A stretch of 64,000 nucleotides of DNA, from assembly GCA_963930645.1 (NCBI GenBank), contig OZ005661.1, positions 194,717,532-194,781,531 of the forward strand. The letters run 5' to 3'. Shown one piece after another: positions 11,808 to 22,783 of this stretch; position 1 is the first letter of the stretch, and every line of letters starts with the position of its first letter. The DNA is from Salticus scenicus (Eukaryota; Arthropoda; Arachnida; Araneae; Salticidae). Both the position numbers and the translations under genes were made by a program. Under the pieces are notes generated by a model that made no database searches, was not told the origin of the DNA, and saw only the letters and a list, made by a program, of their open reading frames with translations.

Positions 11808-12179
11808 GTCAGTTCACCACCCTCGGTGCAATCTTCTGACGATTGCTCCTCCTCCTTAGCAAGCTTCCGTTCATTCCATCTCTTATAGAGTCATGCTCCA
11901 CATTTACTGACGGGGTGATTCCACTCATTGATTCCACTTCCTAATAAGATATCCAGCGACGACTACACGATGTGTGGGATTAAACTCTGGCGACACGACA
12001 TTTTGCAAGCCTTCCTCCTTTCATTTCACCTCCTGCGGATCATTTTCCAGCGATTCAATCTTTTGCGGCCCATCTTCCGTCGATTACACATTCTGGATGG
12101 CCCGAAATTGCCTTTAGCCATCACAAGAAAAAGACGTGTCTTCTATTCTACATATTTCAAGGCTAATAATTTCGAACAG
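11808..12179 (+). repeat. module 7, exon-like block
   Basis: Acceptor-like CTCCTCCATAG|GTC; tail present; donor-like ACAG|GTGTGTG at 12180. Confidence 0.75.
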
Positions 12180-12522
12180 GTGTGTGTTCCACATTCAAAC
12201 TTTGTTTCATTTTTTTGTCTTACATTTTTATCGTCAATTTGGTACCACGTTTATTTTTCTGGCTCATCTGGTCCAAATTTTATGGGTACTTATATTTACT
12301 CTACTTCCCCTCCATAGATTTACAATGGAGCTCTTATTAAAATTCTTATGCGGTTTACATTACGGCGATTTTACATCCTGATTCTACGTCATAGTCTCCG
12401 GGGAATGTAACTCTTGTGGCACCATCCTCCTGCGTGGTCATCCTCCGCAGAATTCACGTCTTGCGGTGCCATCCTTCAACGATTCTGCATCCTGCGGTGT
12501 CATTCTCTAGGTATTCCACATA

Positions 12523-14094
12523 GAGTCCGTTAAGAAATTATAAGACCACTTTAATTTTGTAAATTATAAGAAAAATAAAGATTCTAATCATAATTTAAGT
12601 ACAAAAAGTAACATATTTCTGTATATTACTTATAATTAATGTGCAATAACTTTATATAATGCAATAAATGTTTAATTAAAATCTATGTTAGAAAAAGTGA
12701 AAAATAATCTGTTAACAAAATATAAGACCACTTGTCAAAAAACAAAATAGTATAAAAAATTAATATAATATTCGTCCTCCATTTTTCCTGATGACCTCAA
12801 ACACTCTATTTTTCATTGAAGTAATCGTGTGATTAAGTTCAGTTTTAGAAATATTGTACCATTCTTTTACAATGGCTACTTCCAGCTCATTGACAGATGA
12901 AAATTGTTTATTATTAGCATAAACTGTACGATATAATATACCCTATAGGTTTTCCATGGGGTTCAAATCTGGACTTTGACTTGGCCATGTCAAAACATTA
13001 TTTTTTTACCTTTTTAAGCCTTTCCTGAGTGGATTTAGATATATGGTAAGCAGCATTGTCCTGTTGAAGCATCCAGTTAGCACCACCTATTAAAGGTGTA
13101 AACGGTATCATATTATCATATAGCATATACTGATATTGTGTAGAGTTCATATGACCCAAAATCTGCTGTAAATCCCACAATCCCTCATAAATGAAAGCTC
13201 CCTAAATCATTACTGATCCTCCACCCATTTGTCGACTGAAGCATTCTTTTTGTTCCTTCCTCAAGTCATGCCAATAGGGTTTGTAACAACCGGGACCATC
13301 AAGGTTAAATTTCTTTTCATCAGAAAATATAATTTGTTTCCACTCATCATTCCATGTCATGACATTTTTAGCCCATTTTAGTCTTTCTTTTCGATAGCTT
13401 TTCAATAACTTTGGTTTTTTCTCCAATTTCTTCAATTTCTTATTAATATTTAATTTAAGACTCTTCCAGACTGTTATATGTGAAGTTTTGTTGCTGAAAT
13501 GTTTTGTAACTTCAAGAGTTGAAAGACCTTTTTTAGTTGTTAGTCGAAAAATGTTTCTATTATCACGTGCTGTCAAAATATATTTTCTATTACATCGTTT
13601 TATTTTTTTTTGAATAATCTTTTCGAATTATGGCATTGTGAATGGCAGTTTTAGAATGGTTCATTAACTTAGCAATATTTGTTTCAGATTTACCAGAACC
13701 TTTATAAAATAAAAATTTTCTCACTTTGCACTCCGATAATTCTTTACCTCGAGGCATCGTCACATTAATCATAGATAACACATTCAAAACCTAAGCTTTT
13801 GCTTCTTAGTTAATGTTTTTACGAAATACTCACGCATGCGCTTTATATTGAGTTTGACGTCATGTGTAATAAGCTAATTTCTTCAGTTGGTCTTATGATT
13901 TTTTAACAGTCACAGTCTATTTTTTAGAAAAATGAAAAAGTTTTAATGAAATTTAATTTAATTTTAAAAGTTGGAATTAGTAAAGGATATGTTTTACGAT
14001 CAATTTTAAATACACAACAAAAATTTTGCTTATTATGCTCTGTTCTTCAGAAATGCACCAATATGTTTGTGGTCTTATAATTTCTTAACATACT
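12523..14094 (-). mobile_element. Tc1-like transposon with IR/DR ends
   Basis: Outer ends GTTAAGAAATTATAAGACCA (12529) and its complement (about 14069-14089). A second inner pair, GTTAACAAAATATAAGACCA at 12711 and the inverse at 13887-13908, gives about 200-bp ends each with two direct repeats, the IR/DR plan of several Tc1-like families. A TA precedes the left end; the right flank reads TT, so the exact right border is uncertain by a few bases. Inserted in module 8. Confidence 0.85.
12760..13757 (-). pseudogene. Tc1-family DD34E transposase, inactivated
   Basis: Cut-and-paste transposase of the IS630-Tc1-mariner superfamily. Reading on the minus strand, MPRGKELSE at 13757 starts a paired-like helix-turn-helix N-terminus (EANIAKLM-type positions, 'KSETNIAKLMNHSKTAI'). 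The catalytic core follows: first acidic site in IIFSDEKKFNLDG (~13310), second in WMLQQDNAAYH (~13060), third Glu in WPSQSPDLNPMENL (~12960). The C-terminus reads EVIRKNGGRILY and ends with TAA at 12760. The total of about 330 residues is normal for the family. Inactivating changes are a frameshift in an A-run near 13605, a Trp-to-stop change at about 13203, a frameshift near 13000 and another stop directly after MENL. All three catalytic residues are still legible. No restored protein is given. Confidence 0.9.
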
Positions 14095-14419
14095 GTTTTG
14101 CACGACTATCCTCCAGTGATTCCATCTCCTGTAGGCCCATCTTCCGGCGATACTCCTTCCAGCGGTGCCATCCTTCATTGATTCAACCTCCTGCGATGCC
14201 GGAGTGCGACATCAGACATCATAGGAACATGACCTATTTTCGGTTCCCTGTGCTTCTAAGCTTAATAATTGTGACACTAGTAAGAGCCAGTTACATACCT
14301 TATCTCATTCTTTAGTTAAACCTTTATATTTATTTTAGTACCTGGTTTATATTCCTAAATTTAATTCTATTTAAAAGTTACGAGGAATTAAATGTACTTC
14401 ATTTTATCACCTTCACAAG

Positions 14420-14708
14420 CGATTCCTCCTGCTCGGTCATCCTGTGACGATTCCAAATCTCAGTGTCCATCCTACTGTAATTTCATTTCTGGAGAATTCT
14501 CATGGAGAATTCGCATCTTGCAAAGCCATTGCCGGTGATTGCGTCTCATGCAGAGCCGACATCAGGTGATTCCCCCACCAGTGAGACCATCCTCCGACGT
14601 TTCAACCTCCTTCGGGGCTGAAGAGCGACATTACAGGAAGAGCCACTAGTACAGGAACATAGCTTAATTTCAGGTCCCTACGGTTCGAAACTAATAATTT
14701 GGACACTG
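14420..14708 (+). repeat. module 9, exon-like block
   Basis: Preceded by CCTTCACAAG and ends ACACTG|GTAAGTGCCAG, an intact donor-like site. The spacer is 136 bp. Confidence 0.8.
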
Positions 14709-15243
14709 GTAAGTGCCAGTTACAAATCATATTTCATTCTTTATTTTTACCTTTCTCTTTAATTTAATACATGTTTTACATTCGTAAATTGAATTCTATT
14801 TAAAAGTTATGAGTAATTAAGTTTTTATTTTATCTCGTTCATAGATCCTCCTGCGATTCCACCTCCTTAGGGGTCATCTTCTGGAGATACAATTTACGCA
14901 CTGACTGTCGTCTAGAGCAGGGGTGGCCAACCCGCGGCCCTTCGTGCAGTTTCGCGCGGCCCGCGAGGAGCCTAACGATACTTAAATTTTGGTAAACTTG
15001 GTTAAAAGTTTAAAAATTAATAAATCCTTTCTCATTTTTCGAAGTAAAAATACCTTTCAACGATCATGGTAGCTAAATCACACTGTTGTAATGAAATTGT
15101 TATTAGATCCAGTATTTGTTCTTTTTATTATACTTCTTAATGTATAGTCATAAATTTTTCCCGAATATGTTGATAATTTATGAATAAAAAAAAAGTGTTC
15201 TGTCCGAATCTTCACCCTGCCCTCCCCCCGAAAAAAGTATATA

Positions 15244-16676
15244 CTTTCATTGCCATAAAAATTTGCGCACCAAGAAAGAGTTGTCAGAATGAAACGAAAT
15301 TTTATATACCTAAGTGCAATGTTGATATAAGTAAATGATTACAAAATCAAAGCGAAATGATCATTTGTTACAAGAAAAATTACGAAAGAATGGAGGTTTT
15401 AGTACTCTGTTGAACCACCTATAGCGTAAATGCACGATGCGATACGGGCAAGCATTGTGACATACAAGTCCCGTACGATGTCCTGCGGCATCTCGTTCCA
15501 CATTTGTTATAAACGTGCCGCTAATTCGTCTAAACTCGTCGGCTGCCAAATTTGCAGTCCCAGGCTATCCGAGACATGTTCAGTTGGTGACAAATCTGAT
15601 ATCGAACAGGCCAGGAAAGGGTGGTATTGTAGGGTGGCACTGTGACGGAGGCAGTCCTGTGACACCCTTTCTGTGTGTGGCTGAACATTGTCTTGTTCAA
15701 AAATGGCTCCTGGGAGCCCTGTAATAAGTGACAACCCCTATGGCTGAAGGATGTTACGAACGTACCGCTGGTCTGTCATAGTGCCGTGGATCAATATTAG
15801 GGATGACCGTGTATCGTATGCAATGTCATCCCATACCAATATTTTCACATCAGCTGTGGGTAAGGTGTGCAGCTGTAAAGCAAAGGCAGGATTCAGGTGT
15901 TTACCATGATGCCTCCACACATGTATATGTTTGTCATCACTGCCCAAATTGAATCTGAATTCGTCGCAGACGAAGAACTGGTTCCATTCGGTTGCAATCC
16001 AACCCCGTCGAGTGCGACACCACTCCAAACGGAGGCTAGAGGGGTATTATTGGCAACATATGTAACGGGCGTCGCGATAGTAAATGCCTATCAGCCAGGG
16101 ACCTTGCGATGGTACGTACAGACATAGGAACAGATCATATAGGAATAGGTGTTGCACATGTCCGGATATCGGACAACGAGACAGTTGGCGCTATGCGTAT
16201 GTTTCGTATAATATGAGGGTTTTTACGATTATTGATCTGTCGAGCACGTCCTGAGCCTAGTTGCCGTGTAAGGGACCTCTCTTTTGTCCATTAGTCACAA
16301 CACCTCCTCACAGTAAAATCAGAACGACCTAAGTGGCTGGCTACTTACCAAGCTGATCACACTTATTCCATCACACCGTTGATTCTTCCCCTATCGGACT
16401 CTGACAGCTGTTCGTATTGCCTTCGATGGCGGCGTAACGGCATATCTATTTTAAAAGCGTCCCTCTGCAACTGATCATGCACATCAAGCAAGCTCTGCTT
16501 ACCTGTTTTATAATCCAAGAAAAACGAAGTTCAACGCCCTCTGGTGGCATTACGCAATGCACAATCACACTGCATTTCTAATCATTTGCATATCTGCCTG
16601 GCACGTACTTTCATGCCAAGTTTCGTTACAGTTCAATAATTATTTCTTGGTGCGCAAATTTTTATGGCAATGAGAG
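15244..16676 (-). mobile_element. Tc1-like transposon nested in the hAT element
   Basis: Near-perfect inverted ends of about 34 bp (CTTTCATTGCCATAAAAATT at 15244 and its complement ending at 16676) with TA duplicated on both sides (15242-15243, 16677-16678). Length 1433 bp, suitable for a single transposase gene. It is the younger of the two nested insertions. Confidence 0.95.
15361..16443 (-). pseudogene. Tc1-family transposase, inactivated
   Basis: The minus-strand frame opens at 16443 with MPLRRHRRQYEQLSESDRGR, the N-terminus of a widespread arthropod Tc1-like transposase group. A helix-turn-helix part reading VASHLGRSDFTVRRC follows. The catalytic core is split over frames: FVCDEFRFNLGSDDKHIHVW (first Asp, ~15970), IFEQDNVQPHT (second Asp, ~15700) and SDLSPTEHV (Glu, ~15590). 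Length of about 340 codons matches the family. There are several in-frame stops in the N-terminal third and frameshifts near 15735 and 15540, so it is non-functional. The inverted ends are better preserved than the gene, which suggests decay of the gene after arrival or mobilisation by an intact relative. Confidence 0.88.
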
Positions 16677-17243
16677 TACATACATGATTTATACACTTAC
16701 GAGCATATAAACACATACACATATATACATACGGTGCGGCCCGCCTGAGTAAAAAATATTTCCAATGTGGCCCATCTAGTGTTTTGGGTTGGACAGGCCT
16801 GGTCTAGAGGCACACCTCCTACGAGTCCATCTTCTGGTAATTCCCCATATTAAGGGTTATCTTCTGGTGACTCCGTCTCTTGTAGGACAATATTCCGGTG
16901 ATTCGCCCTCCATCGCAGCTATCCTCGGACGATTCAGCCTCCTGCGGGGCCGCAGAACGACATCAGCAACCACAGAAGCATGACGTGTTTTCATTTCCCA
17001 ATGTTTCAAGGCTAATAATTTCGGACAGTGGTAAGCGCCAGTAGCAAAAACCATACATTTTTTTTTTTAATCTTTAGCCTTTATATTTGATTTGGCAAGT
17101 AGTTTATGTTCGTATTTTGTCTGGTTCCAAAATTATGAGTACTTAACGTTTCCCTAAATTTTATATAGAATGAAGTATTATTAAAATTCTAATCTTTAAA
17201 TTTTTCTTATATTTTTAAACACTTTAAGTGAAAGTTAATAATA

Positions 17244-18470
17244 AGAGTTTATTGAAGAAGAGTTTAGAAGATTTTATTGAAGAAGAAATTAAAATGAAAG
17301 AAAGTGAAGAGCAAAGTGGATTTAGAGCGGGAAGATCATGTATAGATAATATATCTTGTCTTAAACAAGTTGTTGAAAAAGAAATGGCCATAGGAAATCA
17401 CATTCACCTTTCTTTTATTGATCTAACGAAAGCATACGATAATGTCCCAATCTCAAATTTTTGGAGTGTATTAAATGAAATAAACGTAAATCCAACTATC
17501 GTTAGAGGGATTCAAGAACTTCATAGACAATCAAAAACGAAGATAAAAATAGGCAAAAGATTGTCAAAGGGTTTTATAACAGATAAAGGACTTAGACAGG
17601 GATGTTGTATCTCCCCAACACTTTTCAAAATTTATTTTGATAAAGCATTAAAAATTTGGAAAGAAAATTGCAGAGCAATGGGATTTAATGTAAATGGAAT
17701 GTCAATCTTTACTCTACAATTCGCAGATGACAAAGTCATAATTTACAAAAGTAAAAGTGATTTAGAGAAAATGACAATAAAAATTAAGGAAGAATACGAA
17801 AAATGGGGACTATACATGAACGTCAATAAGACCAAATATCTATGCATAGGAGGAGACGAGACGGACCTAAGTCTTAATAATAACATCAAAATTAAAAGTT
17901 GTGATCATTATAGATACATTGGTGTAAACGTTAATAGAGAAGGAAGAGACTCACGGGAAATTAACAATAGAATCTGTCAAGGAAGAAAATCTATTAAATT
18001 TGATTTGGTGGAGTGAGGAGTTATCTAGGACGAGAGTGTATAATATATACAACTGTATTGTAAAAAGCATATTGTTGTATGGAGCAGAGGGATGGAGAAT
18101 TATATAGACAGAAAAAAAGAAATTAGCTTCTGTTGAAATGGATGCCCATGGAAGATCATGCAGGATTTTTTTTATCAAGAATGGAGAGAGTGAGAAATGA
18201 GAGAATCAGAGAAATGATGTAAGCAAAGGAAACCATATTAGATGAGGTTCAAAAAAAGCAATTAATCTGGTTTGGTCATATTAAAAGAATGAACGATGAA
18301 AGACTACCTAAAATCGCTTTTAACTATATACCAAATCAGAAAAGAAAACGAGGAAGACCAAGAAAGACTTGGATGGATAACGTAAAAAAAGCGATGAGGG
18401 ATAGGGGTCTGGAAGAAGGAGTGGACCCATGACCGGAAGACCTAGACTCGTGGATTCTGTCGAAAGACAA
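17244..18470 (+). pseudogene. LINE reverse transcriptase fragment, inactivated
   Basis: An open frame to 18016 carries reverse-transcriptase motifs in order: EQSGFRAGRSCIDNI, LSFIDLTKAYDNVP (catalytic Asp, palm motif A), LRQGCCISPTLFKIYFDKAL (motif B), and LQFADDKVIIY (ADD, motif C in place of YADD). After a +1 frameshift near 18000 the C-terminal part follows in other frames: RVYNIYNCIVKSILLYGAE, then LIWFGHIKRMNDERLPK, then KRGRPRKTWMDNVKKAM. This layout is common to RTE-related LINEs of arthropods. The endonuclease domain and most of the fingers are absent. Further stops near 18105, 18220 and 18430 confirm decay. The upstream ATG at 17228 lies in host spacer sequence and has no meaning. 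Confidence 0.85.
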
Positions 18471-18505
18471 TACCCGATGCCATAAACCGAACATACATAC
18501 ATGGC
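17244..18505 (+). mobile_element. 5'-truncated RTE-like non-LTR retrotransposon
   Basis: Contains the reverse-transcriptase core and C-terminal region of an endonuclease-type LINE and ends in a short ACAT tandem tail (18489-18503). Microsatellite-like 3' tails rather than poly(A) are usual for RTE-type elements. The 5' end is truncated within the RT domain, the usual outcome of aborted target-primed reverse transcription. 'ataat' at both edges may be the target duplication. Confidence 0.75.
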
Positions 18506-18601
18506 ATAATGATAAAACTTGACAATATAAATTGTTTTAAAAACCTACTTGTAAATTATTGTTCAGTTACATATAGTATAACTTTATTATCTCGTTTACA
18601 G

Positions 18602-19030
18602 GCGTTTCCACCTCCTTCAAGGCCATCCACCGGCAATTGCCATTCCTTTGCGGCAATCCTACGGCAACTCCCTTCTGAAACAACCTGCTTGGGTTTTCTA
18701 TTCCTCGGGGACAATCCTTCCGCGATTTCACATCTTGTAAGCCACCTTTCGGCGAGTACACTTCCTGTGGCGTCATTTTAAGGGCGATTCCACATCTTGT
18801 TGAGACAATGCACCGGCGACTCGACTTTCTGAGGGCACATCCTCTGACGATTTCACATTGTGAATCAATTCTTTAGTGATTCCACTTATTGTGGGACAAT
18901 CCACTGTCGATTACAAATCTCGTGATCCATCCGACAGCAATTCTACCTCCTGGGGTTCCTGAGAGCGACATCAGTCACAATAGTAACATAACATGTTTTC
19001 CATGTTTCAAGACCAATGACTTTGGACATT
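18602..19030 (+). repeat. module 11, exon-like block
   Basis: Follows CTCGTTTACAG|GCG; about 12 diverged 31-bp units; tail ends with donor-like T|GTATGTG. Confidence 0.75.
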
Positions 19031-19334
19031 GTATGTGTCAGTTTCAAACCATCATTCATTCTTTTTCCTAATCTTTTATCTTTAGTTTGGTAACTGGTGC
19101 ATTTTTAGTGCTTATCTGGGTCAAATGTTACAACATGAGAATTTTAATTTACCCTACATTTTCCCCCGTACACTCATAGTTAAACATTAATTAAATTTCC
19201 TATCAATATTTTTTCATATTAAAAACTGTTTAAATTATGCTTTAAAAAAAAATATATCATATACATTTTTAACAAACTTCTTCTAAGTTTTTATTTCAAG
19301 TTAATAATCTATACTTATTTTATCTCCTTTATAA

Positions 19335-19683
19335 ATGACTCCACATCCTGCAGGGTCATCATCCGGCGATTCTGTCACCTAAAGTGCCATCGTTTCGCAG
19401 TTCCCCTCCTCCGGCGATTACTACTCCTCAAGTCCTATCTCCGGTGATTCTTCAGCGAATCAACCCCCTGCAATTCACATCTTGCGGGGACATCCTTGGT
19501 GATTCTACCATTTGTGAGACCATCCGAAAGAGATCCTACCTCCAGCGCTTCATCCTCCGGCGATTAGACATCCTGCGGGTCCGTCCTCCTACGATTCAAC
19601 GTCTTGCAGTGTCGGAGAGCGACATTAGCCATAAATGTTGTGTTTTCAATTTCCTACGTTTCAAGGCTGATAATTTCAGAAAT
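19335..19683 (+). repeat. module 12, exon-like block
   Basis: The acceptor-like edge is eroded (CTCCTTTATAAATG). The donor position reads CTAAGT, the same change as in module 5, which suggests modules 5 and 12 share a recent ancestor. Confidence 0.7.
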
Positions 19684-19799
19684 GCTAAGTCCCACTTACA
19701 AACCATATTTTTTATACTAAGCCTTTATATTTAATTTAGTACCTGATTTATGTCCCTGTTATGAATACTTAATTTTATCGTACATTTCCCTATATAGAG

Positions 19800-20072
19800 C
19801 GATTCGCTACCAGACCGACAAACTTGCAGGGGTGTAAGGGGTACAGACATGACTCGGAATCACATAGAAATGTACTGTCGGAAATGCAATCACAACGAGA
19901 TAGGGTATAATTATCATGAAAATCATAACTTATTTTATGCTTTTGGGCTTTAAATGCAATTTCACGATCACCATGTATTCAATTTACATCCTAGTGCTTT
20001 TGTGAGTGGCTGCTGACAGTTTTGCTGTACAACTTAGCTCTAAGTCTCGCGTACGTGAAATCTCATCCATAG
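19800..20072. other. unmatched segment inside the array
   Basis: About 270 bp between a spacer end and the next acceptor-like CTCATCCATAG have no similarity to module, spacer or any other repeat here. It could be an unidentified insertion. No ORF. Confidence 0.4.
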
Positions 20073-21125
20073 GTAAGTCAACCTCCTGAGGGGCCATCCT
20101 CTGGAGATAACTGCTCCTCCGTGGCAAGCTTCCGTTGATTCCACCTTTTACAGAGCCATTACCAGACTTCCTGCAAGGGCCATTTTTCGATGAATCCACT
20201 GCCTGATGGGACATCCTGCGGCGGTTCCATGATATGGGTGAATTCGCTGACGATTCCTCAACCTGTGGTATTAAACTCTGGTAACTCCACATTCTGCAGG
20301 CCATCCTCCTTCCATTCCAACTCCTGCGGACTATTCTCCAGCGATTCCGCCTCTTGCTGCCCATCTTCCGTCGATTCCACTTCCTGGGTGGAGCGAGAGC
20401 GACTTTAGTCACCATAGGAAAATGACGTACAGTAGAACCTCGATTATCCGAAGTAATTGGGACCTAACCTACTTCGGATAATCGAAATTTTCGAATAATC
20501 GAGAATTCATCAATAATCATCTAGTTTAATATGTAGTATCGTCATTGAACTGGTATTATGACTATTTTAACTGTTAAATAAATTAAAATCATAAATGAAA
20601 ATAAATTTATTTCTGAAACAAAAACTTACAATGGTTTAAATGGAAGCTTGATCTAGTGTAAATTGGCCATCCTTTGCCGTGCAGCTCTACCCTAAGTTAA
20701 AGAGAATAGGTTCTTTGTACTTGCTTACAATCAGAGGGTGCAATAACATTCGATTGTTCTGGGACTCGGCAGTATGACCTTCCAAATTTCGAAATGGGGT
20801 ATATTTTTGTTTAGAACAAGGACGTTTGAAAGTGGGGAAGAGAACACTCATACCGAGAATTGAGCTTGCGAGAAGGAATTCTAAAAAAGGGAATTCCAAA
20901 ATATTTATCTGCACTCGTAGTTTGAAAAGACGGCTTGCATACAAAAGAACTTTAAAAATGCATGTTCGTTTAGAAAAAATTTTGGATGATAGTAGAAAGT
21001 GAAAAAAAGAAAGTGAAGAAGAAACCGACTTCGGTTAACGGAGAGTAGTTTCGGTTAATCGAGGTTCTACTGTATTTTCAATTCTACATATTTCAATGCT
21101 AATAATTTTCAATGCTATCGATTCG
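20073..21125 (+). repeat. module 13, exon-like block split by a Tigger MITE
   Basis: 31-bp units from 20073 to about 20400, tail interrupted at 20430-21072, then 'caatgctaataatttt' and donor-like GTGTATG at 21126. Confidence 0.7.
20430..21072. mobile_element. pogo/Tigger-type non-autonomous element
   Basis: Inverted ends CAGTAGAACCTCGATTATCC and its near complement GGTTAATCGAGGTTCTACTG, flanked by TA on both sides (20428-20429, 21073-21074). 643 bp. The internal minus-strand ORF (20687-20944) has no recognisable transposase motif. Confidence 0.92.
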
Positions 21126-21139
21126 GTGTATGTGCCACT

Positions 21140-21307
21140 ATTGTTGCCAGATCTGAAGGATTTTTTATTCAATAAACACCAATAATTTTTAATCGTAACG
21201 TTTGCCTAATCACTTCGAAGATTGATAGTCTATTATGTATACGAAATATCACATCTCAAAATTATTGGTGATTAATGAATAAAAAATCCGTGACATCTGG
21301 CAACACT
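21140..21307. mobile_element. 168-bp MITE with 9-bp target duplication
   Basis: Inverted repeats extend from 'tgttgccagat' through 'ggattttttattca' and 'ccaataatttt' on the left, with the complement on the right. The perfect 9-bp duplication TGTGCCACT (21131-21139, 21308-21316) is part of the module's own donor-side sequence. A 9-bp duplication fits Mutator-like elements and some others; the superfamily is not determined. Confidence 0.85.
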
Positions 21308-21599
21308 TGTGCCACTTTCAAACTTTTTTACTCTTTGTCTTACTTTTTTATATTCAATTTCGTACCTCGTTTATGTTTCTAGCTTATCTGGTTCAAATTT
21401 TATGAGTACTTAAATTTTCCTTTCTTTTCCTCCATAGACTTAAATGAGCGCCCATTAAAATTTTTATCTACAAATTTTTCATACTTTTTTTTAAACTGTT
21501 TAAATTAAATTTAATGTTAAAAAAAAATACATTTGTTATTAACCTTATCTTAAGTTTTGTTCAGATTTGTTAAGTATAGCTATTTTATCTTGCACACAG

Positions 21600-22036
21600 G
21601 TTATTTAATTTCCTGCGGGTCATTCTCCTGTGATTTTACCTTTTGTGGTTCCAATGTCTGAGAATTTTGCCTCCTGAGGGCCATCCTTCGGCGATCCACC
21701 ACCTACGGTCTAACTTCCAAAGGTTTTACCTCCTGCGGCGCTAGCCTCCTACAATTCTACCTCCTGCGAAGACATTTTCCGGCAAAGCAAACTGCTACAT
21801 GGCCATCCTTAAATGAAATCACTTCCTGAGGGGTCATCGTCTGGCGATTCCACATCTTGCAAGGCAATCTTCCGAAGATTCTCTCTCCATTACGGCCATC
21901 TTTCGGCGATTCCCCCTCCAGCGAGGCCCTCCTTCGACGATGTAACCTCGTGCGGAGCCGGAGACCGACATCAGCCACCATAGAAACACGATGGATTTTC
22001 TGTTCCCTATACTTCAAAGCTAATAATTTGACACTG
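21600..22036 (+). repeat. module 14, exon-like block
   Basis: Follows ATCTTGCACACAG|G; about 11 units; ends ACACTG|GTAAATG. Confidence 0.75.
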
Positions 22037-22201
22037 GTAAATGCCATTTACAAACTATATAACATTCTTCATTTCAGCTTTATCTTTAATTTAGTACATG
22101 GTTTATATTCTTAGGTTATCTGGATCAAAAGTTATGACTTAATAATACTTAAAATTACTTTAATAAATACTTAAATTTACTTTATTTTATCTCGTTCATA
22201 G

Positions 22202-22485
22202 ATAACCATTCCGGCTTTACCAACCTCCGGCGATTTCCTCTCCTAAGGGGTCTTCCTCCCGCGATTCCATTTCTGCAGGAACTGTCGTCAGGATACCCAT
22301 CTCATACGAGTGCATCCTCCGGCGATTGTCTATCTTTCAAGGCCATCTTCTGATTACTCCATCTCTTGTAGGAAGATCTTCTGGCGATTCAACCTCATGC
22401 TGGACTGGAGAGCAACATTAGCCGAAAAAGGAACATAACATGTTTTTAATTTCCTATGTTTCAAGGCTGATAATTTCTGAAAGTG
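22202..22485 (+). repeat. module 15, exon-like block
   Basis: Follows CTCGTTCATAG. The tail is intact but the donor position is mutated to CGAAGAG. Confidence 0.75.
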
Positions 22486-22783
22486 CGAAGAGCCAGACTT
22501 TCAAACCAGTTTCAAAGCCAGTTTCAAACAATACCTCATTTTTATACTAAGTTTTTATGTTTAATTTAGTGACTCGTTTATGTTAATATTATGAGTACTT
22601 AAATTTACCCGATATTTCCCAATAGACATACAATGCAGCATTAGTAAAATTCATATCTTTAAATTTTTCACATTTTTTAAACATTGAAATTAATGATAAA
22701 ACTGTAAAATATACATTGTTCAGAACTTCCTCATAAATTTTTGTTTCGTTTCATGAAGTAGAACATATTTCTCTCGTTCAGAG

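Larger units (their letters stand above)
12355..14279 (+). repeat. module 8, exon-like block split by a Tc1 element
   Basis: 31-bp units at 12355-12520 continue at 14095-14279 once the transposon is removed. The tail ends with donor-like GTAAGAG at 14280. Confidence 0.75.
14918..16801. mobile_element. non-autonomous hAT element carrying a nested Tc1 element
   Basis: Starts CAGGGGTGGCCAACCCGCGG and ends GGTTGGACAGGCCTG, imperfect inverted repeats of the form common in hAT elements. It is flanked by a perfect 8-bp duplication GTCTAGAG (14910-14917 and 16802-16809), the length expected of hAT. Without the nested Tc1 element it is about 450 bp, too short for a transposase, so it moved in trans. 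The GCGGCCC-rich subterminal DNA on both sides is typical of such ends. Confidence 0.9.
14845..17030 (+). repeat. module 10, exon-like block split by a hAT element
   Basis: Acceptor-like CTCGTTCATAG at 14844. Module sequence 14845-14917 resumes at 16810-17030 after the hAT insertion. Ends ACAGTG|GTAAGCG. Confidence 0.8.
17031..18601 (+). repeat. spacer 10 (long type) containing an RTE-like fragment
   Basis: The long spacer sequence is interrupted after 'aagtgaaagttaataata' (17243) and resumes at 'ataatgataaaactt' (18507), ending TTATCTCGTTTACAG at 18601. Confidence 0.8.

Noticed and set aside
7645..12524. 31-bp periodic array as a CRISPR array
   Set aside because: No alternation of identical repeats and unique spacers; the whole unit is degenerate, and the context is a eukaryotic nuclear genome.
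20687..20944. Minus ORF inside the 643-bp Tigger-type element as a transposase remnant
   Set aside because: No helix-turn-helix or DDE motif could be recognised; the element is probably non-autonomous.
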